Positions 1 to 8,590 of a DNA stretch of 64,000 nt are shown here, in pieces. The stretch's first letter is position 1. Each line of letters opens with the position of its first letter. The DNA comes from CAYRGS01 sp964423875 (GTDB taxonomy: Bacteria > UBA8248 > JACPRG01 > G963555815): the NCBI GenBank assembly GCA_964423875.1, contig CAYRGS010000005.1, positions 10,719 through 74,718 on the forward strand, given 5' to 3'. A model generated the notes under the pieces. The model ran no database searches. It saw only the letters and a list, made by a program, of their open reading frames with translations, and was not told where the DNA came from. Both the position numbers and the translations under genes were made by a program.

Positions 1-445
1 GGACGAGGTAGGGCGGGTTCCAGAAGTGGGCGATGATGAGGCGGTGGAGACCGGGAAAGTCGGGCGCAATTTCGAAGATGTTCAGCCCCGAGGTGGTGCT
101 GGCCACAAGGGCGTTCTCCGGGGCGGATTTTCCGATCTCCCGGTAGACCTCCCGCTTCACGTCGGGGGATTCGGGGATGGCCTCGAAGACCAGGTCCGTC
201 CGCGCGAGGCCTTTGGAGAGGTCCGTCGTCGCGGAGATCCGGCCGAGGACGGCCGCCACGCCGTCACCGGGTCCCGCGCCGTGTCGCGACAAGAGCGAGA
301 GGTTATTTTCAATCTGCGTCCGGGCGCGGTCGAGGGATTCCCGCTTCCGGGCGATCAGGACCGCCTCCCACCCGTGGTGGGCGAAAAGCTGGGCGATGCC
401 GTGCCCCATCGTTCCGGCGCCCACAACGGCGAGCCGCTGGCTCAA
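1..445 (-). CDS. 3-hydroxyacyl-CoA dehydrogenase, NAD-binding part (3' end outside window)
   Basis: Oxidises 3-hydroxyacyl-CoA to 3-ketoacyl-CoA with NAD in fatty-acid or butyrate-type metabolism. The minus strand encodes 148 residues before the window edge. They open with a Rossmann dinucleotide loop (VVGAGTMGHGIAQ), followed by an acidic end of beta-2 and the family motif FEAIPES-x-xxK, then TTSGL and HFWNPPYLV, all typical of the N-terminal domain. No in-frame ATG exists; the start is a TTG at 443-445, chosen because GAGGAG lies about 9 bases upstream and the Rossmann strand begins within five residues. The gene follows the ThDP decarboxylase pair (602-1713) on the same strand after 156 bases. 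C-terminal domain not visible, so the substrate class is unknown. Confidence 0.85.
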   Translation of the reverse strand, partial: MSQRLAVVGAGTMGHGIAQLFAHHGWEAVLIARKRESLDRARTQIENNLSLLSRHGAGPGDGVAAVLGRISATTDLSKGLARTDLVFEAIPESPDVKREVYREIGKSAPENALVASTTSGLNIFEIAPDFPGLHRLIIAHFWNPPYLV

Positions 446-494
446 GGGCTGGCCTCCTCATCCATATTCATCGTTTTATGAAGAGGTGGAATGA

Positions 495-539
495 ATCCAA
501 CAGGTTTCTTTTAGACCTGTTCGAGTTTCCCTGTTGGAT
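495..539. repeat. Inverted repeat with competing hairpins
   Basis: ATCCAACAGG at 495-504 pairs perfectly with CCTGTTGGAT at 530-539 (10 bp arms, 25-base loop). Inside it AACAGGT (500-506) can pair instead with ACCTGTT (515-521). The two hairpins share bases and exclude each other. It lies between the decarboxylase beta gene and the dehydrogenase start on the minus strand. A terminator, attenuator or operator are all possible; no U-run is evident. Confidence 0.5.
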
Positions 540-601
540 GTACGTAAACAGCTCTCCCTCGGGGGGGAAGGCCAAGCCGCTTTCAAGTGCCCCCGCGTGG
601 G

Positions 602-1219
602 CTACTCCTTTACCAGATGACTGGGTATCTGCTGCTCGGGCGGGGTGAGGACTTTCACGCCCGTGATTTTCTCGATGTGCCGGACAAACTCGAACTTCAT
701 CTCGACCCCGCTCATATCCAGGGAGGGCACCTTCTTCGCCCCGATTTCCGTCTTCGCGACGATGAAGTCGCATGCGAGCCCCTTCAGTGCCTCAACCAGG
801 GATTTCTCGAACGCCTCCAGCGTCTGGACGGCCACCGCCTTCTCCACGCCCGCGCCCCGAGCCATCGCCGCGAAGTCCGTATTGCCGGAGCTCGCGGAGG
901 GCTGTGCTCCAGTGCTCTCGTAGACCTCGTTGTCGAAAGCGATGATCGTGAGGTTCGGCGGCTGTAGGTTTCCGATGTCGGTGAGGACGCCCAGGTTCAT
1001 CAGAAGGCCGCCGTCGGTGTCCAGGCCGATGACGCTGCATTGGGGAAGGGCCTTCGCGAGTCCCAGGGCCAGCCCGGCGACGCCGCCGACGGGAGCGTCC
1101 AGGCTTGCGGGACCGGGGTGTAGGGAGTCCCATTCGTGGCCGGTGCCCCCGCCCGTATGGATGACGAGGGCGTCTCCGACATGGCGCGACAGAACCTCGA
1201 GGCATTCATATCGGTTCAC
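602..1219 (-). CDS. ThDP-dependent decarboxylase beta subunit (sulfopyruvate/phosphonopyruvate decarboxylase-like)
   Basis: C-terminal, diphosphate-binding half of a split thiamine-diphosphate decarboxylase, 205 residues. The ThDP/Mg motif is visible as DTDGGLLMNLG followed about 25 residues later by FDNEVYESTG, the pattern of ComE and phosphonopyruvate decarboxylase. The start is a GTG at 1217-1219 that overlaps the stop of the alpha subunit (GTGA), so the two are translationally coupled. The protein-coding frame continues upstream of the GTG without sense, which excludes a longer form. Family knowledge suggests a 2-oxo acid with a sulfonate or phosphonate tail as substrate. That is inference; no PEP mutase or sulfolactate genes are visible nearby. 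Confidence 0.82.
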   Translation of the reverse strand: MNRYECLEVLSRHVGDALVIHTGGGTGHEWDSLHPGPASLDAPVGGVAGLALGLAKALPQCSVIGLDTDGGLLMNLGVLTDIGNLQPPNLTIIAFDNEVYESTGAQPSASSGNTDFAAMARGAGVEKAVAVQTLEAFEKSLVEALKGLACDFIVAKTEIGAKKVPSLDMSGVEMKFEFVRHIEKITGVKVLTPPEQQIPSHLVKE

Positions 1220-1713
1220 CAGATATCTCCCGAAAGGATGAGGGCCACGGGGAACAGGGACGCCTGAAGGGTCTTCCGCGCCTTCAGAAAGGCCCCCGGG
1301 ATGTCCTCCGGACGTTCCATTTTGAAGTACGGGATCCGCAGGGCGTTCAACATCGGCTCCATGGTCACCCCGTGGTTGATGGCCCACCAGTTTCCGTCCC
1401 CCATGAGGCCCCGGTGGCTCATCAGGAACATGACGGGTATCCCGAAGGAGATGCCGAGTCGGGCTAGGTATTCGCTGGCCACCCGGAGGCCGGAGTTCTC
1501 CATCATCATCAGGGGGCGCTTGCCCCCGAGCCACGCCCCGCCGCAGATGCAGGTCGCCACCGCTTCATTGCCCGCCGTGTGCAGCTCGATGTCGGGGTCT
1601 TCGCGAATCAGGAAATAGAGATCGCGCAGGCGGGAGTCGGGGACGGTGACGACGAAGTCGATTCCGGCGGCCTTGATGTCATCTAAAAGCGCTTTTGCGA
1701 CGGCCTTGTCCAT
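1216..1713 (-). CDS. ThDP-dependent decarboxylase alpha subunit (ComD-like)
   Basis: N-terminal, pyrimidine-binding half of the split decarboxylase, 165 residues. It shows the conserved VTVPDSRLRDLY start, the HTAGNEAVATCICGGAWLGG segment carrying the catalytic glutamate that activates ThDP, and MMENSGLR and GDGNWWAINHG, typical of sulfopyruvate/phosphonopyruvate decarboxylase alpha chains. I chose the ATG at 1713 because GGGAGA sits 8 bases upstream; an in-frame GTG five codons earlier is possible. Its stop overlaps the beta subunit start by four bases. The two chains should form one heteromeric enzyme. Confidence 0.82.
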   Translation of the reverse strand: MDKAVAKALLDDIKAAGIDFVVTVPDSRLRDLYFLIREDPDIELHTAGNEAVATCICGGAWLGGKRPLMMMENSGLRVASEYLARLGISFGIPVMFLMSHRGLMGDGNWWAINHGVTMEPMLNALRIPYFKMERPEDIPGAFLKARKTLQASLFPVALILSGDIW

Positions 1714-1895
1714 GGAAAATTCTCCCACATGGTCAGGGTTTCAGCCCAGCGGACGGCCCAACCTCTTCGTTCTTGAATTGGAGTTCAGTGGGCGAATAAT
1801 ACGAAATTCGTGATTTCATGTCAATTGTGATCGGTATTTGGAGGAGCCTGTTCAGATGAATATGACCCGCTTGGGGCCTGGGAGGAAGCGGTGGT

Positions 1896-2660
1896 TCAGG
1901 ATTTCGGTTCGGCGTCCATATGCCGGCGGAACCAGTCCACGATGAGGCCGGCGCACTCCTCCACGTCCTCATCCTCGGAAAACCGGTGGTCGGCGCCGCC
2001 GATGACGTGGATGGATTTCTTGCCCCCCGCGGCGTGGAAGAGGTCCATGGCCTCTTTCACGGGGATGAGCTCGTCCGCCTCCCCGTGGATGAGGAGGATG
2101 GCCGCCCGGGTCGTGGAGACGGCCCCCAGGACGTCCTGCCGCTTCGAGTCCTCGATCAGACCGAGGCCGATGTTTCCCAGGGGGGTGTCGATGAAGCCCC
2201 GCTTCCGGTGAACGGTTTCCGATTCGGGGCTGGAATCGCCCGGCCGGGCGAGGGAGGCCATGAGGACCATCGCGGACACGTCGGGGTCCCGGGCGGCGTA
2301 CAGGGCCGCGACGGCGCTGCCCATGCTGGAGCCGATCAGGCCAAGCGGCCCGTTCGTGTGGGTCCGCATGAATGAGACGGCGGACGCCAGGTCTTCCACT
2401 TCTCCAGAAATGGTCATGTCCTCGAGCTTGCCTTCGGACTCCCCCACGAAGGAAAAATCGAACCGCAGGACGAGGAACCCCTCGGCCGTGAGCCGCCGGG
2501 CGAACCGCTCGTGCTTCCGGCTGTCCTTGTTGGAGAGCATCCCGTGGCAGACGAGGATGCCGGGCGGGGCCGGTGAATCCATCGCCGGGGAGGCGTCCAG
2601 CCATCCGGCAATCCGCTGACCTTTTGCGTTAGGGAAAAAAACCCTTTTGGATTGCGTCAT
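1896..2660 (-). CDS. Alpha/beta hydrolase (dienelactone hydrolase/esterase-like)
   Basis: Cytoplasmic hydrolase of 254 residues. The nucleophile elbow is GSSMG (Ser112), the acid is in the GEADELIP loop and the histidine in GGADHRFSE, in the usual order Ser-Asp-His. The oxyanion region HGMLSNKDSRKHERFARRL resembles the prolyl-oligopeptidase/dienelactone-hydrolase group that trims acyl or ester groups. No signal peptide. It stands alone on the minus strand, 182 bases upstream of the decarboxylase pair, and diverges from the MFS transporter at 2905. The substrate cannot be inferred. Confidence 0.85.
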   Translation of the reverse strand: MTQSKRVFFPNAKGQRIAGWLDASPAMDSPAPPGILVCHGMLSNKDSRKHERFARRLTAEGFLVLRFDFSFVGESEGKLEDMTISGEVEDLASAVSFMRTHTNGPLGLIGSSMGSAVAALYAARDPDVSAMVLMASLARPGDSSPESETVHRKRGFIDTPLGNIGLGLIEDSKRQDVLGAVSTTRAAILLIHGEADELIPVKEAMDLFHAAGGKKSIHVIGGADHRFSEDEDVEECAGLIVDWFRRHMDAEPKS

Positions 2661-2904
2661 CGAATTCGGCCTCGGATTCGTGGGTTTGGTTGCATTTTAT
2701 CATGGTGTTTCCGAAGGGATTCGGCTGTCCGGCCTTTCTCCCGGGTGCACCGGCCCGTTGCGTGGGGATTGAATGGCTCCCATCGGTGTTTCAGGTTGTG
2801 ATTGTCTTGATTTCATGGCAGAATCGCGGCAATTAGAAGAATCGGATATTTTGCATCCGTTGGCAGGATTTTCTGAAACCCCCTAGGTTCCAGAGGCGCT
2901 TCCC

Positions 2905-4191
2905 GTGATTCGCAGACTCGGCATCTCCCCGCGCGGCTGGATGATCATCGCCGCCGGTTTCACCCTGATGGGCCTTGGGACCGGGGCCAGCTTCACCATC
3001 GGTGTGTTTCTGAAGCCCCTGGCGCAGGATTTCGGATGGTCGCGTTCAGAGATCTCCCTGGCGTACTCCCTCAACATGCTGGTCCTGGGGGCCTGCTCTT
3101 TCATCATGGGGAGCCTGTCGGACCGCTGGGGGGCCGCGCGCGTCCTCCTCGTCGGCTCGCTGATTATGGCCCTTGGGATGTACCTGAACAGCCACATTTC
3201 GGCCGTCTGGCAGTTCTACTTGTTCTACGGTTTCCTGCTCGGAGTGGGAAAGGCGTCCTACCATGCCCCGCTGATGTCCTATATCGCGCGGATTTTCAAC
3301 AAGAAAAGGGGGTTGGCCGTAGGGCTGATTTTCGCGGGGACGGGCATCGGGCTGTTCGCCCTGGCCCCGCTCACCCGTTATCTCATCTCCAGTTATGGTT
3401 GGCGGCTCACGTTCGTGATTCTGGCGTCGGGATTTATCGTCCTGGCCCTCCCGGCCATCTGGGTGTTCCGCGAGAAGACGGGGCAAGTCGTAGAACGCGG
3501 CGGAGATATGATCCCGAACGGTTCCCCAGACGGCGCGCCTGCCGAATTGGCGCCGCCCGAGATGTTCCATTGGAAGAACCGGTCCTACTGGGTCCTATGC
3601 GGTTTGCATTATTTCGACTGCATCTGCCACTCGGTGCCGTTGGTGCACGTTGTGGCCTATGCAACGGACAAGAACATGACGCCCGAGCAGGGCGCGGGGG
3701 TCCTGGGCCTCGTGGGGTTGTCGGCCATCGTCGGGCGGGTGACTGTCCCGACCCTGACGGACAGGATAGGGTCCCGAAATGGTCTGATGCTGACCCTGTT
3801 TCTCCAGACGGGCATGATTCCATTTCTGATGATTTCCAACTCATTGACCATGTTTTACATCTTCGCCGTCGTCTTCGGATTCGGGTGGGGAGGCAACAGC
3901 CCCATGTATCCCCTGTTGACGCGGGAGTACTTCGGGCCGAAGCGGTTGGGCGCCATCTACGGGGGGACCGTTGTGGCGGCGAGTCTGGGGATGGGCGCGG
4001 GCGGTTACATGGGCGGACTGTTGTTCGACATTTCCGGGACGTATCAGTACTCGCTACTCTTCAGCCTGACGGCGGGACTGATTTCCATCGCCCTCATTCC
4101 GTTTCTAAAACCCATTCGCAAACGCCAAGTGCGCGCGCGTGTTCTCCATCCCGCCCACGCTTCCATCCCCGCCGCGGCGGTGGAGCTGTAG
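2905..4191 (+). CDS. MFS transporter, monocarboxylate/oxalate:formate antiporter-like
   Basis: Inner-membrane secondary transporter, 428 residues with about 12 hydrophobic segments in two halves separated by a polar loop near residues 190-225. The N-terminal half starts with RGWMIIAAGFTLMGLGTGASFTIGVFLKPL and carries DFGWSRSEIS, characteristic of the MCT/OFA branch, and the loop 2-3 motif SLSDRWGAARV. Start is a GTG at 2905 with AGAGG upstream. It is monocistronic; the next gene is convergent. Likely imports a small organic acid, which would suit the neighbouring carboxylate enzymes, but that is inference. Confidence 0.87.
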   Translation: MIRRLGISPRGWMIIAAGFTLMGLGTGASFTIGVFLKPLAQDFGWSRSEISLAYSLNMLVLGACSFIMGSLSDRWGAARVLLVGSLIMALGMYLNSHISAVWQFYLFYGFLLGVGKASYHAPLMSYIARIFNKKRGLAVGLIFAGTGIGLFALAPLTRYLISSYGWRLTFVILASGFIVLALPAIWVFREKTGQVVERGGDMIPNGSPDGAPAELAPPEMFHWKNRSYWVLCGLHYFDCICHSVPLVHVVAYATDKNMTPEQGAGVLGLVGLSAIVGRVTVPTLTDRIGSRNGLMLTLFLQTGMIPFLMISNSLTMFYIFAVVFGFGWGGNSPMYPLLTREYFGPKRLGAIYGGTVVAASLGMGAGGYMGGLLFDISGTYQYSLLFSLTAGLISIALIPFLKPIRKRQVRARVLHPAHASIPAAAVEL

Positions 4192-4278
4192 CCTCCGGGG
4201 TCTGAGAGGTTGGGGCGTCTCATCAGGATTTTCCAGGACACCGGCTGACGCCGTCCGGCCGCCTTCGAAACCCGGTTT

Positions 4279-4305
4279 ATCCCCCCCCCCCCTCCCTCAC
4301 CCCTA
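4279..4305. other. Poly-C tract between convergent genes
   Basis: A run of about a dozen Cs followed by CTCCCTCACCCC separates the MFS stop from the SDR relic. Long C/G runs recur through this window (17070, 18601, 63270 and others), and base counts in them are likely to be unreliable. Confidence 0.6.
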
Positions 4306-4710
4306 CTAGGCCAACCAGCCTCCGTCCACGGGAAGGATGTGGCCCATGACCAGACAGGAGGCTTCGGATGCTAGGAAGATGGCCGTTCCCTTGAGCTCAT
4401 CCGGCATGCCGATCCGCTGAAGGGGCATGCGGTCATTCACGTGGGCCTGAAAGGCCTCTCCCCAGAGCGGTTTGTCGATCTCGCCCCCGATATCCGTTTT
4501 GAAGATGCCGGGAGCGATGGCGTTCACGCGGATGCCGTCGCGCGCCCACTCTACGGCCAGCTGCCGGGTCAGGTTGGCCACGCCCGCCTTGGCGGAGGCG
4601 TAGGCCGTCGCCGGAAAACTGGGCTCCGCCGCCAGCCCCAAGACCGAGCTGATGTTGATGATGCTTCCGCCCCCCGGGCCTTGATGTGGGGATGGGCGGC
4701 CTGGCAGCCG
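4306..4710 (-). pseudogene. C-terminal fragment of a short-chain dehydrogenase/reductase
   Basis: About 120 residues match the C-terminal half of the intact SDR at 12679-13485: the NISS strand, the YASAK catalytic Tyr/Lys, VEWARDGIRVNAIAPG and a VDGGW tail. The nucleotides are also clearly homologous, so this is a paralogous copy. The Rossmann half is missing. In another frame, upstream of a C6 tract (4670-4675), the peptide CQAAHPHIKA continues the match by nine or ten residues, so there is a one-base frameshift there. Upstream of that, homology stops and hisI-derived sequence begins. It cannot bind NAD(P) and is best called a relic. Confidence 0.8.
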
Positions 4711-4789
4711 GGCATAGGTGATCGTTATGTGATCGAACAGATGCGGAAAGAACCGGAGAGAAGCGAAGATCGAGCTGGTGGATGGGGCT

Positions 4790-5091
4790 TTGTTGTGCGG
4801 ATTTGGCGGGATTGCCCTGTTTTGTCTTAACCCCCGTGTCATTCCAGACGCAGTTGAGGTGCAGGGCCTTCACATGCTGGAGGTGGCCCGAGGTTCCCCC
4901 TTTTTCCATAATTCGTTTCTGGACCGGCTGAAGTAGTGGACGATTCCGGTTTTCAGCGTCTTTTCAAGGTTTTCGGTATTCATGTAGGCAATCATGCGAA
5001 CTTGGCCCGTGCTGTCGTCCTGGGCCATGGCCGGTAAAAACCCGCGCTCATTATAGACCACCTTTTCTATCAACCCTTCCAAATTTTCCAT
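4790..5091 (-). pseudogene. hisI: Truncated, frameshifted hisI (phosphoribosyl-AMP cyclohydrolase)
   Basis: HisI hydrolyses PR-AMP in step 3 of histidine synthesis. The frame starting at 5091 encodes the family core QDDSTGQVRMIAYMN and HYFSRSRNELWKKGE. The next signature, TSGHLQHVKALHLNC, continues in a different frame after a one-base loss near 4890 (GGGGAACC). A weak VKTKQGNPA match follows and then homology is lost; the metal-binding ACHTG...CF end is absent. hisF lies just upstream on the same strand, the normal hisF-hisI order, which supports a once functional operon. A working hisI or hisIE must lie elsewhere if the cell makes histidine. Confidence 0.8.
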
Positions 5092-5184
5092 TTTCCCTTC
5101 CTTCGCAAAACTCGATGCACTCAGGAAATTGGGGTGGGCCGTGACGCTCGTTATTCACTCCAGCTCCCTAGCAGTCTCCAATAA

Positions 5185-5949
5185 TCAGGGGGCCATTCGG
5201 ACAAGTACACCGCGTTCTTGTAAATATTCCTTCACAGACGCGATGCTCCACTCTCCAAAATGAAAGATCGAGGCGGCCAGGGCCGCGTCCGCGTTTCCCT
5301 CGACCAAGCCTTTGCGGATGTGCTCAGGGTTCCCGACGCCCCCCGATGCAACCACCGGAATCGAAACGGCGTCGGCCACGGCCCGGGTCAGCTCCAAGTC
5401 ATAACCCTCTTCCGTTCCATCCCTGTCCATGCTGGTCAGGAGGATCTCTCCGGCGCCGAGCCGGGTTGCCTCCACGACCCACTCCAGGACGTCACGGCCC
5501 ATTGGTTTCCGGCCCCCGTAGGTGTACACCTCCCAGCGCCCCTCTTCCTTTCGTTTGGCGTCCACAGCCACGACGATGCACTGACTGCCGAATCGTCGGG
5601 CGCCTTCCCGGATCAACTCGGGGCGCAGAATGGCGGCCGTGTTGATGGACACCTTGTCCGCCCCGGCCAGGAGAAGCGCTCTCATGTCCTCCACTGTCCG
5701 AATGCCTCCACCCACGGTTACCGGAACGAAAGCCCGCTCCGCGGTCCGCGCGACGATATCCAACAGGATGGGCCGCTCTTCATGAGACGCCGTGATGTCG
5801 AGAAACGTGATCTCGTCCGCCCCTTGGTCGCTGTAAGCCTCCGCGGCTTCCACCGGGTCGCCGGCGTCCCGCAGGTTGAGGAAATTCACACCCTTCACCA
5901 CCCGGCCGTCGTTGACGTCCAAACAGGGGATGATCCGTTTGGCTAACAT
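5185..5949 (-). CDS. hisF: Imidazole glycerol phosphate synthase, cyclase subunit
   Basis: HisF takes ammonia from HisH and converts PRFAR to imidazole glycerol phosphate and AICAR, in the cytoplasm. 254 residues, the normal length of this (beta/alpha)8 barrel. The catalytic aspartates are visible in IPCLDVNDGRVVKG and in VVAVDAKR; both phosphate sites are clear (VGGGIRT and VASGGVG), as is LLTSMDRDGT. The ATG start gives the family MLAKRIIPCLDV N-terminus. It is complete, yet its operon partner hisI just downstream is decayed and no other his gene is in the window. Confidence 0.97.
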   Translation of the reverse strand: MLAKRIIPCLDVNDGRVVKGVNFLNLRDAGDPVEAAEAYSDQGADEITFLDITASHEERPILLDIVARTAERAFVPVTVGGGIRTVEDMRALLLAGADKVSINTAAILRPELIREGARRFGSQCIVVAVDAKRKEEGRWEVYTYGGRKPMGRDVLEWVVEATRLGAGEILLTSMDRDGTEEGYDLELTRAVADAVSIPVVASGGVGNPEHIRKGLVEGNADAALAASIFHFGEWSIASVKEYLQERGVLVRMAP

Positions 5950-6068
5950 TCGGCGAACTCCAAAACGCGGGCGGGGTCCGGTTTCCTATCGTGAACCGCC
6001 CATCCGGTTGAAAACGGCGGCCGTGATGAACATCGATCCGCCAACAAGCCCCGCTGGTCTTCCTTTTT

Positions 6069-7165
6069 CTAATTCCCCTGATAAAAAGCGTGAACGGACC
6101 TGGGGAATTCGTTCCGATCGATGATCACACCCAGGACCACCGGCTTGCCTGAGGCGAAGGCTGCCTCCAGGGCCGGGCGCACCCTCGTCGGGTCCTCGAC
6201 CCGCTCGCCGTGCGCGCCGAACAGCTTGACCATCTCGGCGAAGTCGCCGTCCCCCACCATGACGAGGGTCGGGACATCGGGCAGGGCCAGCTTGGCCCCC
6301 AGGGCCGCCGGGAAACAGAATCCCATCTGTCCCAGCCCCACCGACCGCAGATGGCGCCGGGTGCGGCCCATCATGAATTTGCCGGCCAAGGCGTTGTGCG
6401 TCCCCGATCCCAGGGACACGACCGGCTCGGACTCCAGCAGGTCCATGGCCTCCCGAACAATGAGCTGGGGGAGGATGGGCCGTGCGGTGAGGTCCTCGTC
6501 GAACAGGCTCGCCCGCTCCGCCTCGGCCATTTCCCTCAGCCCCCGGACACGCGGGATGGCCGCCAACGCCTCCCGCTCCCGCCGAGGCCCGCTCCGCGAC
6601 TTTCGGCCTCGGCCAGAAACGCCGTCAGGAAGCGCCGGGCGTCGCCCTGAATCCCGTAAGCGCAAGGATATTGCCGACCGATTTCGCCGGGGTCCACGTC
6701 CACCTGGATGATGAGGACGCCCTCTCCGATGAGGGTCCACTCGACGGTGGAAACATCGGAAAACCGGGTCCCGATTCCCACCACCAGGTCCGCGCCCCGC
6801 AGGGCTTCGCAGGCGGTGATGTTCCCCAGGCTCCCCACGACGCCGAACGAGAGCGGGTGGTCTTCGGGGACGGCGCCCCGGGCGGAATCCGTCGTGATCA
6901 CGGGCGATCCCGCCGTTTCGGCTAGGGCCCGCAGCTCCTCACAGGCGTCCGACCACTGGACCCCGCCCTCCGCCAGCAGGATGGGTTTCTTTGCCGCCAG
7001 GAACATTTCGGCCGCCCGCGCCACCCGATCCGGGTCCGGCTCGGGCCGCTCCAGGGGGACGCACACGTTCACGGGCTCGTAGCGGTCCGGCGGCTCGGTC
7101 TCGGCCGAGAAGACGTCCTTGGGGAAGCTGACATGGACGGGCCCCGGCCAGCCGCCCCGATGCAC
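6069..7165 (-). pseudogene. Wrecked ThDP enzyme (acetolactate synthase/benzoylformate decarboxylase family)
   Basis: Two frames together give the middle and C-terminal domains of a large ThDP-dependent enzyme. The middle domain runs from GPVHVSFPKDVF through AKKPILLAEGGVQWSD, VITTDSARGAVPEDHP and LVVGIGTRFSDVS. The C-terminal domain includes GLGQMGFCFPAALGAKLA and ends in GKPVVLGVIIDRNEFPR. There are three lesions. The PYR domain with the catalytic glutamate is missing, because an in-frame stop directly precedes the first surviving residues. A frameshift lies near 6600. After LVMVGDGDF the text jumps to AEMVKLFGAHGERVEDP, so the asparagine part of the ThDP motif and about 40 residues are gone. 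It cannot be active. Confidence 0.82.
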
Positions 7166-7256
7166 CTTTCAATCCGCCGGTCACGTGAAATCCACGGCCA
7201 CCATACCTGAAATCCGGGGTTGGAGACAGGCCGCCGCCCGGCTCCCCTTTGGTGGT

Positions 7257-7285
7257 GAAGGAGGGCGCGAAGGCGCGCCGCCTTC
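7257..7285. repeat. Imperfect GC-rich hairpin
   Basis: GAAGGAGGGCGCG and the following GGCGCGCCGCCTTC form an imperfect stem (about 10 of 12 pairs) at 7257-7285. It lies where the ThDP pseudogene loses its 5' end. It could be a small dispersed palindrome. Confidence 0.4.
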
Positions 7286-7343
7286 AGGGGTTGAGGGGGT
7301 GAAACACGCCTGCACGCGACGTGCTTCCGGCCTTTCCGCGGAT

Positions 7344-7371
7344 TTGACCGGGATGTGAAAATATCTATAAT
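7344..7371 (+). promoter_or_regulatory. Sigma-70-type promoter for the solute-binding protein gene
   Basis: TTGACC at 7344-7349 and TATAAT at 7366-7371 are separated by 16 bases. The -10 is a perfect consensus and the -35 differs at one position. It lies about 70 bases upstream of the ATG at 7439, which itself has a strong AAGGGGGGA ribosome-binding site. The fit is unusually good for this GC-rich DNA. Confidence 0.65.
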
Positions 7372-7438
7372 GCACAGTGAGTCCATCGGGACTCATCATT
7401 CCAACCATAAAGAACCCAGTCGGACGAAGGGGGGAAAC

Positions 7439-8464
7439 ATGAAAAAAAGCATCTTGATTGTGGCCGTCGTTCTGTTTCTGGCGACGGGGCTTGCCGGGCG
7501 GGCCGCGGCGGCGAAGACAACCTTCCTCTTGGACTGGATCGTCTTCGGCAAGCATGCGCCTTTCTTCGCGGCCCAGGACTTCGGCTTTTACAAAAAAGTC
7601 GGGCTCGACGTGGTCTACAAGCGGGGCTTCGGCTCGGGGGACACCATCAAGAAGATCGCCGCCCGGGTGGCCCCGATCGGTTTCGCCGACGCCGCCTCGC
7701 TGGTCAACGCGCGCGCCAACAACCCGGATATCAAGATCAAAGTGGTCGCCATGGGCCACGCCAAAACGATCATGAGCGCCTTTTTCTTCAAGGGAAAATA
7801 TCAGTCGCCCAAGGACCTGGCCGGCGCGCGGATCGGCTCGCCGTCGGGCAATGCCGTCCGGGTGATCTTCCCGGCTTTCGCCGCGGCCAACGGGCTGGAC
7901 GTCAAGTCGGTCAAGTGGGTCAACATGACGTACGCACAGGTCACGCCCGCGATGTTGGCTGGTCAGATCGACGTGGCCCTGTGGTACGCCACCGAGGTGC
8001 CCAAACAAATCGAGGTGGCCAAGAAAATCGGAAAAGAGGTGGCGTGGTTCTCCTTTGGCGACTATGGCGTAAAGGTTTACAACAACGGAATCATTGTCAG
8101 GGAAGACACCATCGCCTCCGACCCCGAATTCGTCCGCAACGCCGTGAAGGCCAACCAGGAAGCCTGGGCGTGGTCATTGCTTCACCCGGACAAAGCCATC
8201 AAGAACTTTTTCAAGTACGCCCCGGCGATGAGCAAGCACATCGTCCGCGGCCAGTTCGCGATCGCGATTGAGTATCTGTTCGACGAAGGCGTCCGGCGGC
8301 ACGGTCTGGGCTATATGGACCACGACAAGATGGACAAGACGGTCGAGCTGCTCACGACCCTTCAGAAGCTCAAGAGGCGCGTGCCGACCAAAGACATGTA
8401 CACGAACCGCTTCCTCCCCCAATGGCCGGACCTCAAGGCCGCGCTGGGGGACAAGGTGAGGTAA
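7439..8464 (+). CDS. ABC transporter substrate-binding protein, NMT1/SsuA/THI5 family
   Basis: Exported binding protein of 341 residues. The signal peptide is MKKSILIVAVVLFLATGLAGRAAAA, with cleavage likely after AAA. The mature part begins TTFLLDWIVFGKHAPFFAAQDFGFYKKVGLDV, the hallmark of NMT1/SsuA-type proteins that bind aromatic sulfonates, nitrate, taurine or thiamine precursors. GDTIKKIAARVAPIGFADAASL and GARIGSPSGNAVR line the usual ligand cleft. I chose the ATG at 7439 over an upstream in-frame one because of the Shine-Dalgarno site and signal peptide. No permease or ATPase gene adjoins it, so it is an orphan component. A terminator hairpin follows at 8591. Confidence 0.9.
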   Translation: MKKSILIVAVVLFLATGLAGRAAAAKTTFLLDWIVFGKHAPFFAAQDFGFYKKVGLDVVYKRGFGSGDTIKKIAARVAPIGFADAASLVNARANNPDIKIKVVAMGHAKTIMSAFFFKGKYQSPKDLAGARIGSPSGNAVRVIFPAFAAANGLDVKSVKWVNMTYAQVTPAMLAGQIDVALWYATEVPKQIEVAKKIGKEVAWFSFGDYGVKVYNNGIIVREDTIASDPEFVRNAVKANQEAWAWSLLHPDKAIKNFFKYAPAMSKHIVRGQFAIAIEYLFDEGVRRHGLGYMDHDKMDKTVELLTTLQKLKRRVPTKDMYTNRFLPQWPDLKAALGDKVR

Positions 8465-8590
8465 GCTCGGCGCTTTTCCCATTTTCGCGGAGCCGTCCTG
8501 AGGAGATGGGGTCGTAGGTTGCGGCCGAATTTCCGGATGCAATGGGCGGGTCGGCCGATGGATGGAGAAGACCGGAACGCAAGCCGTACC

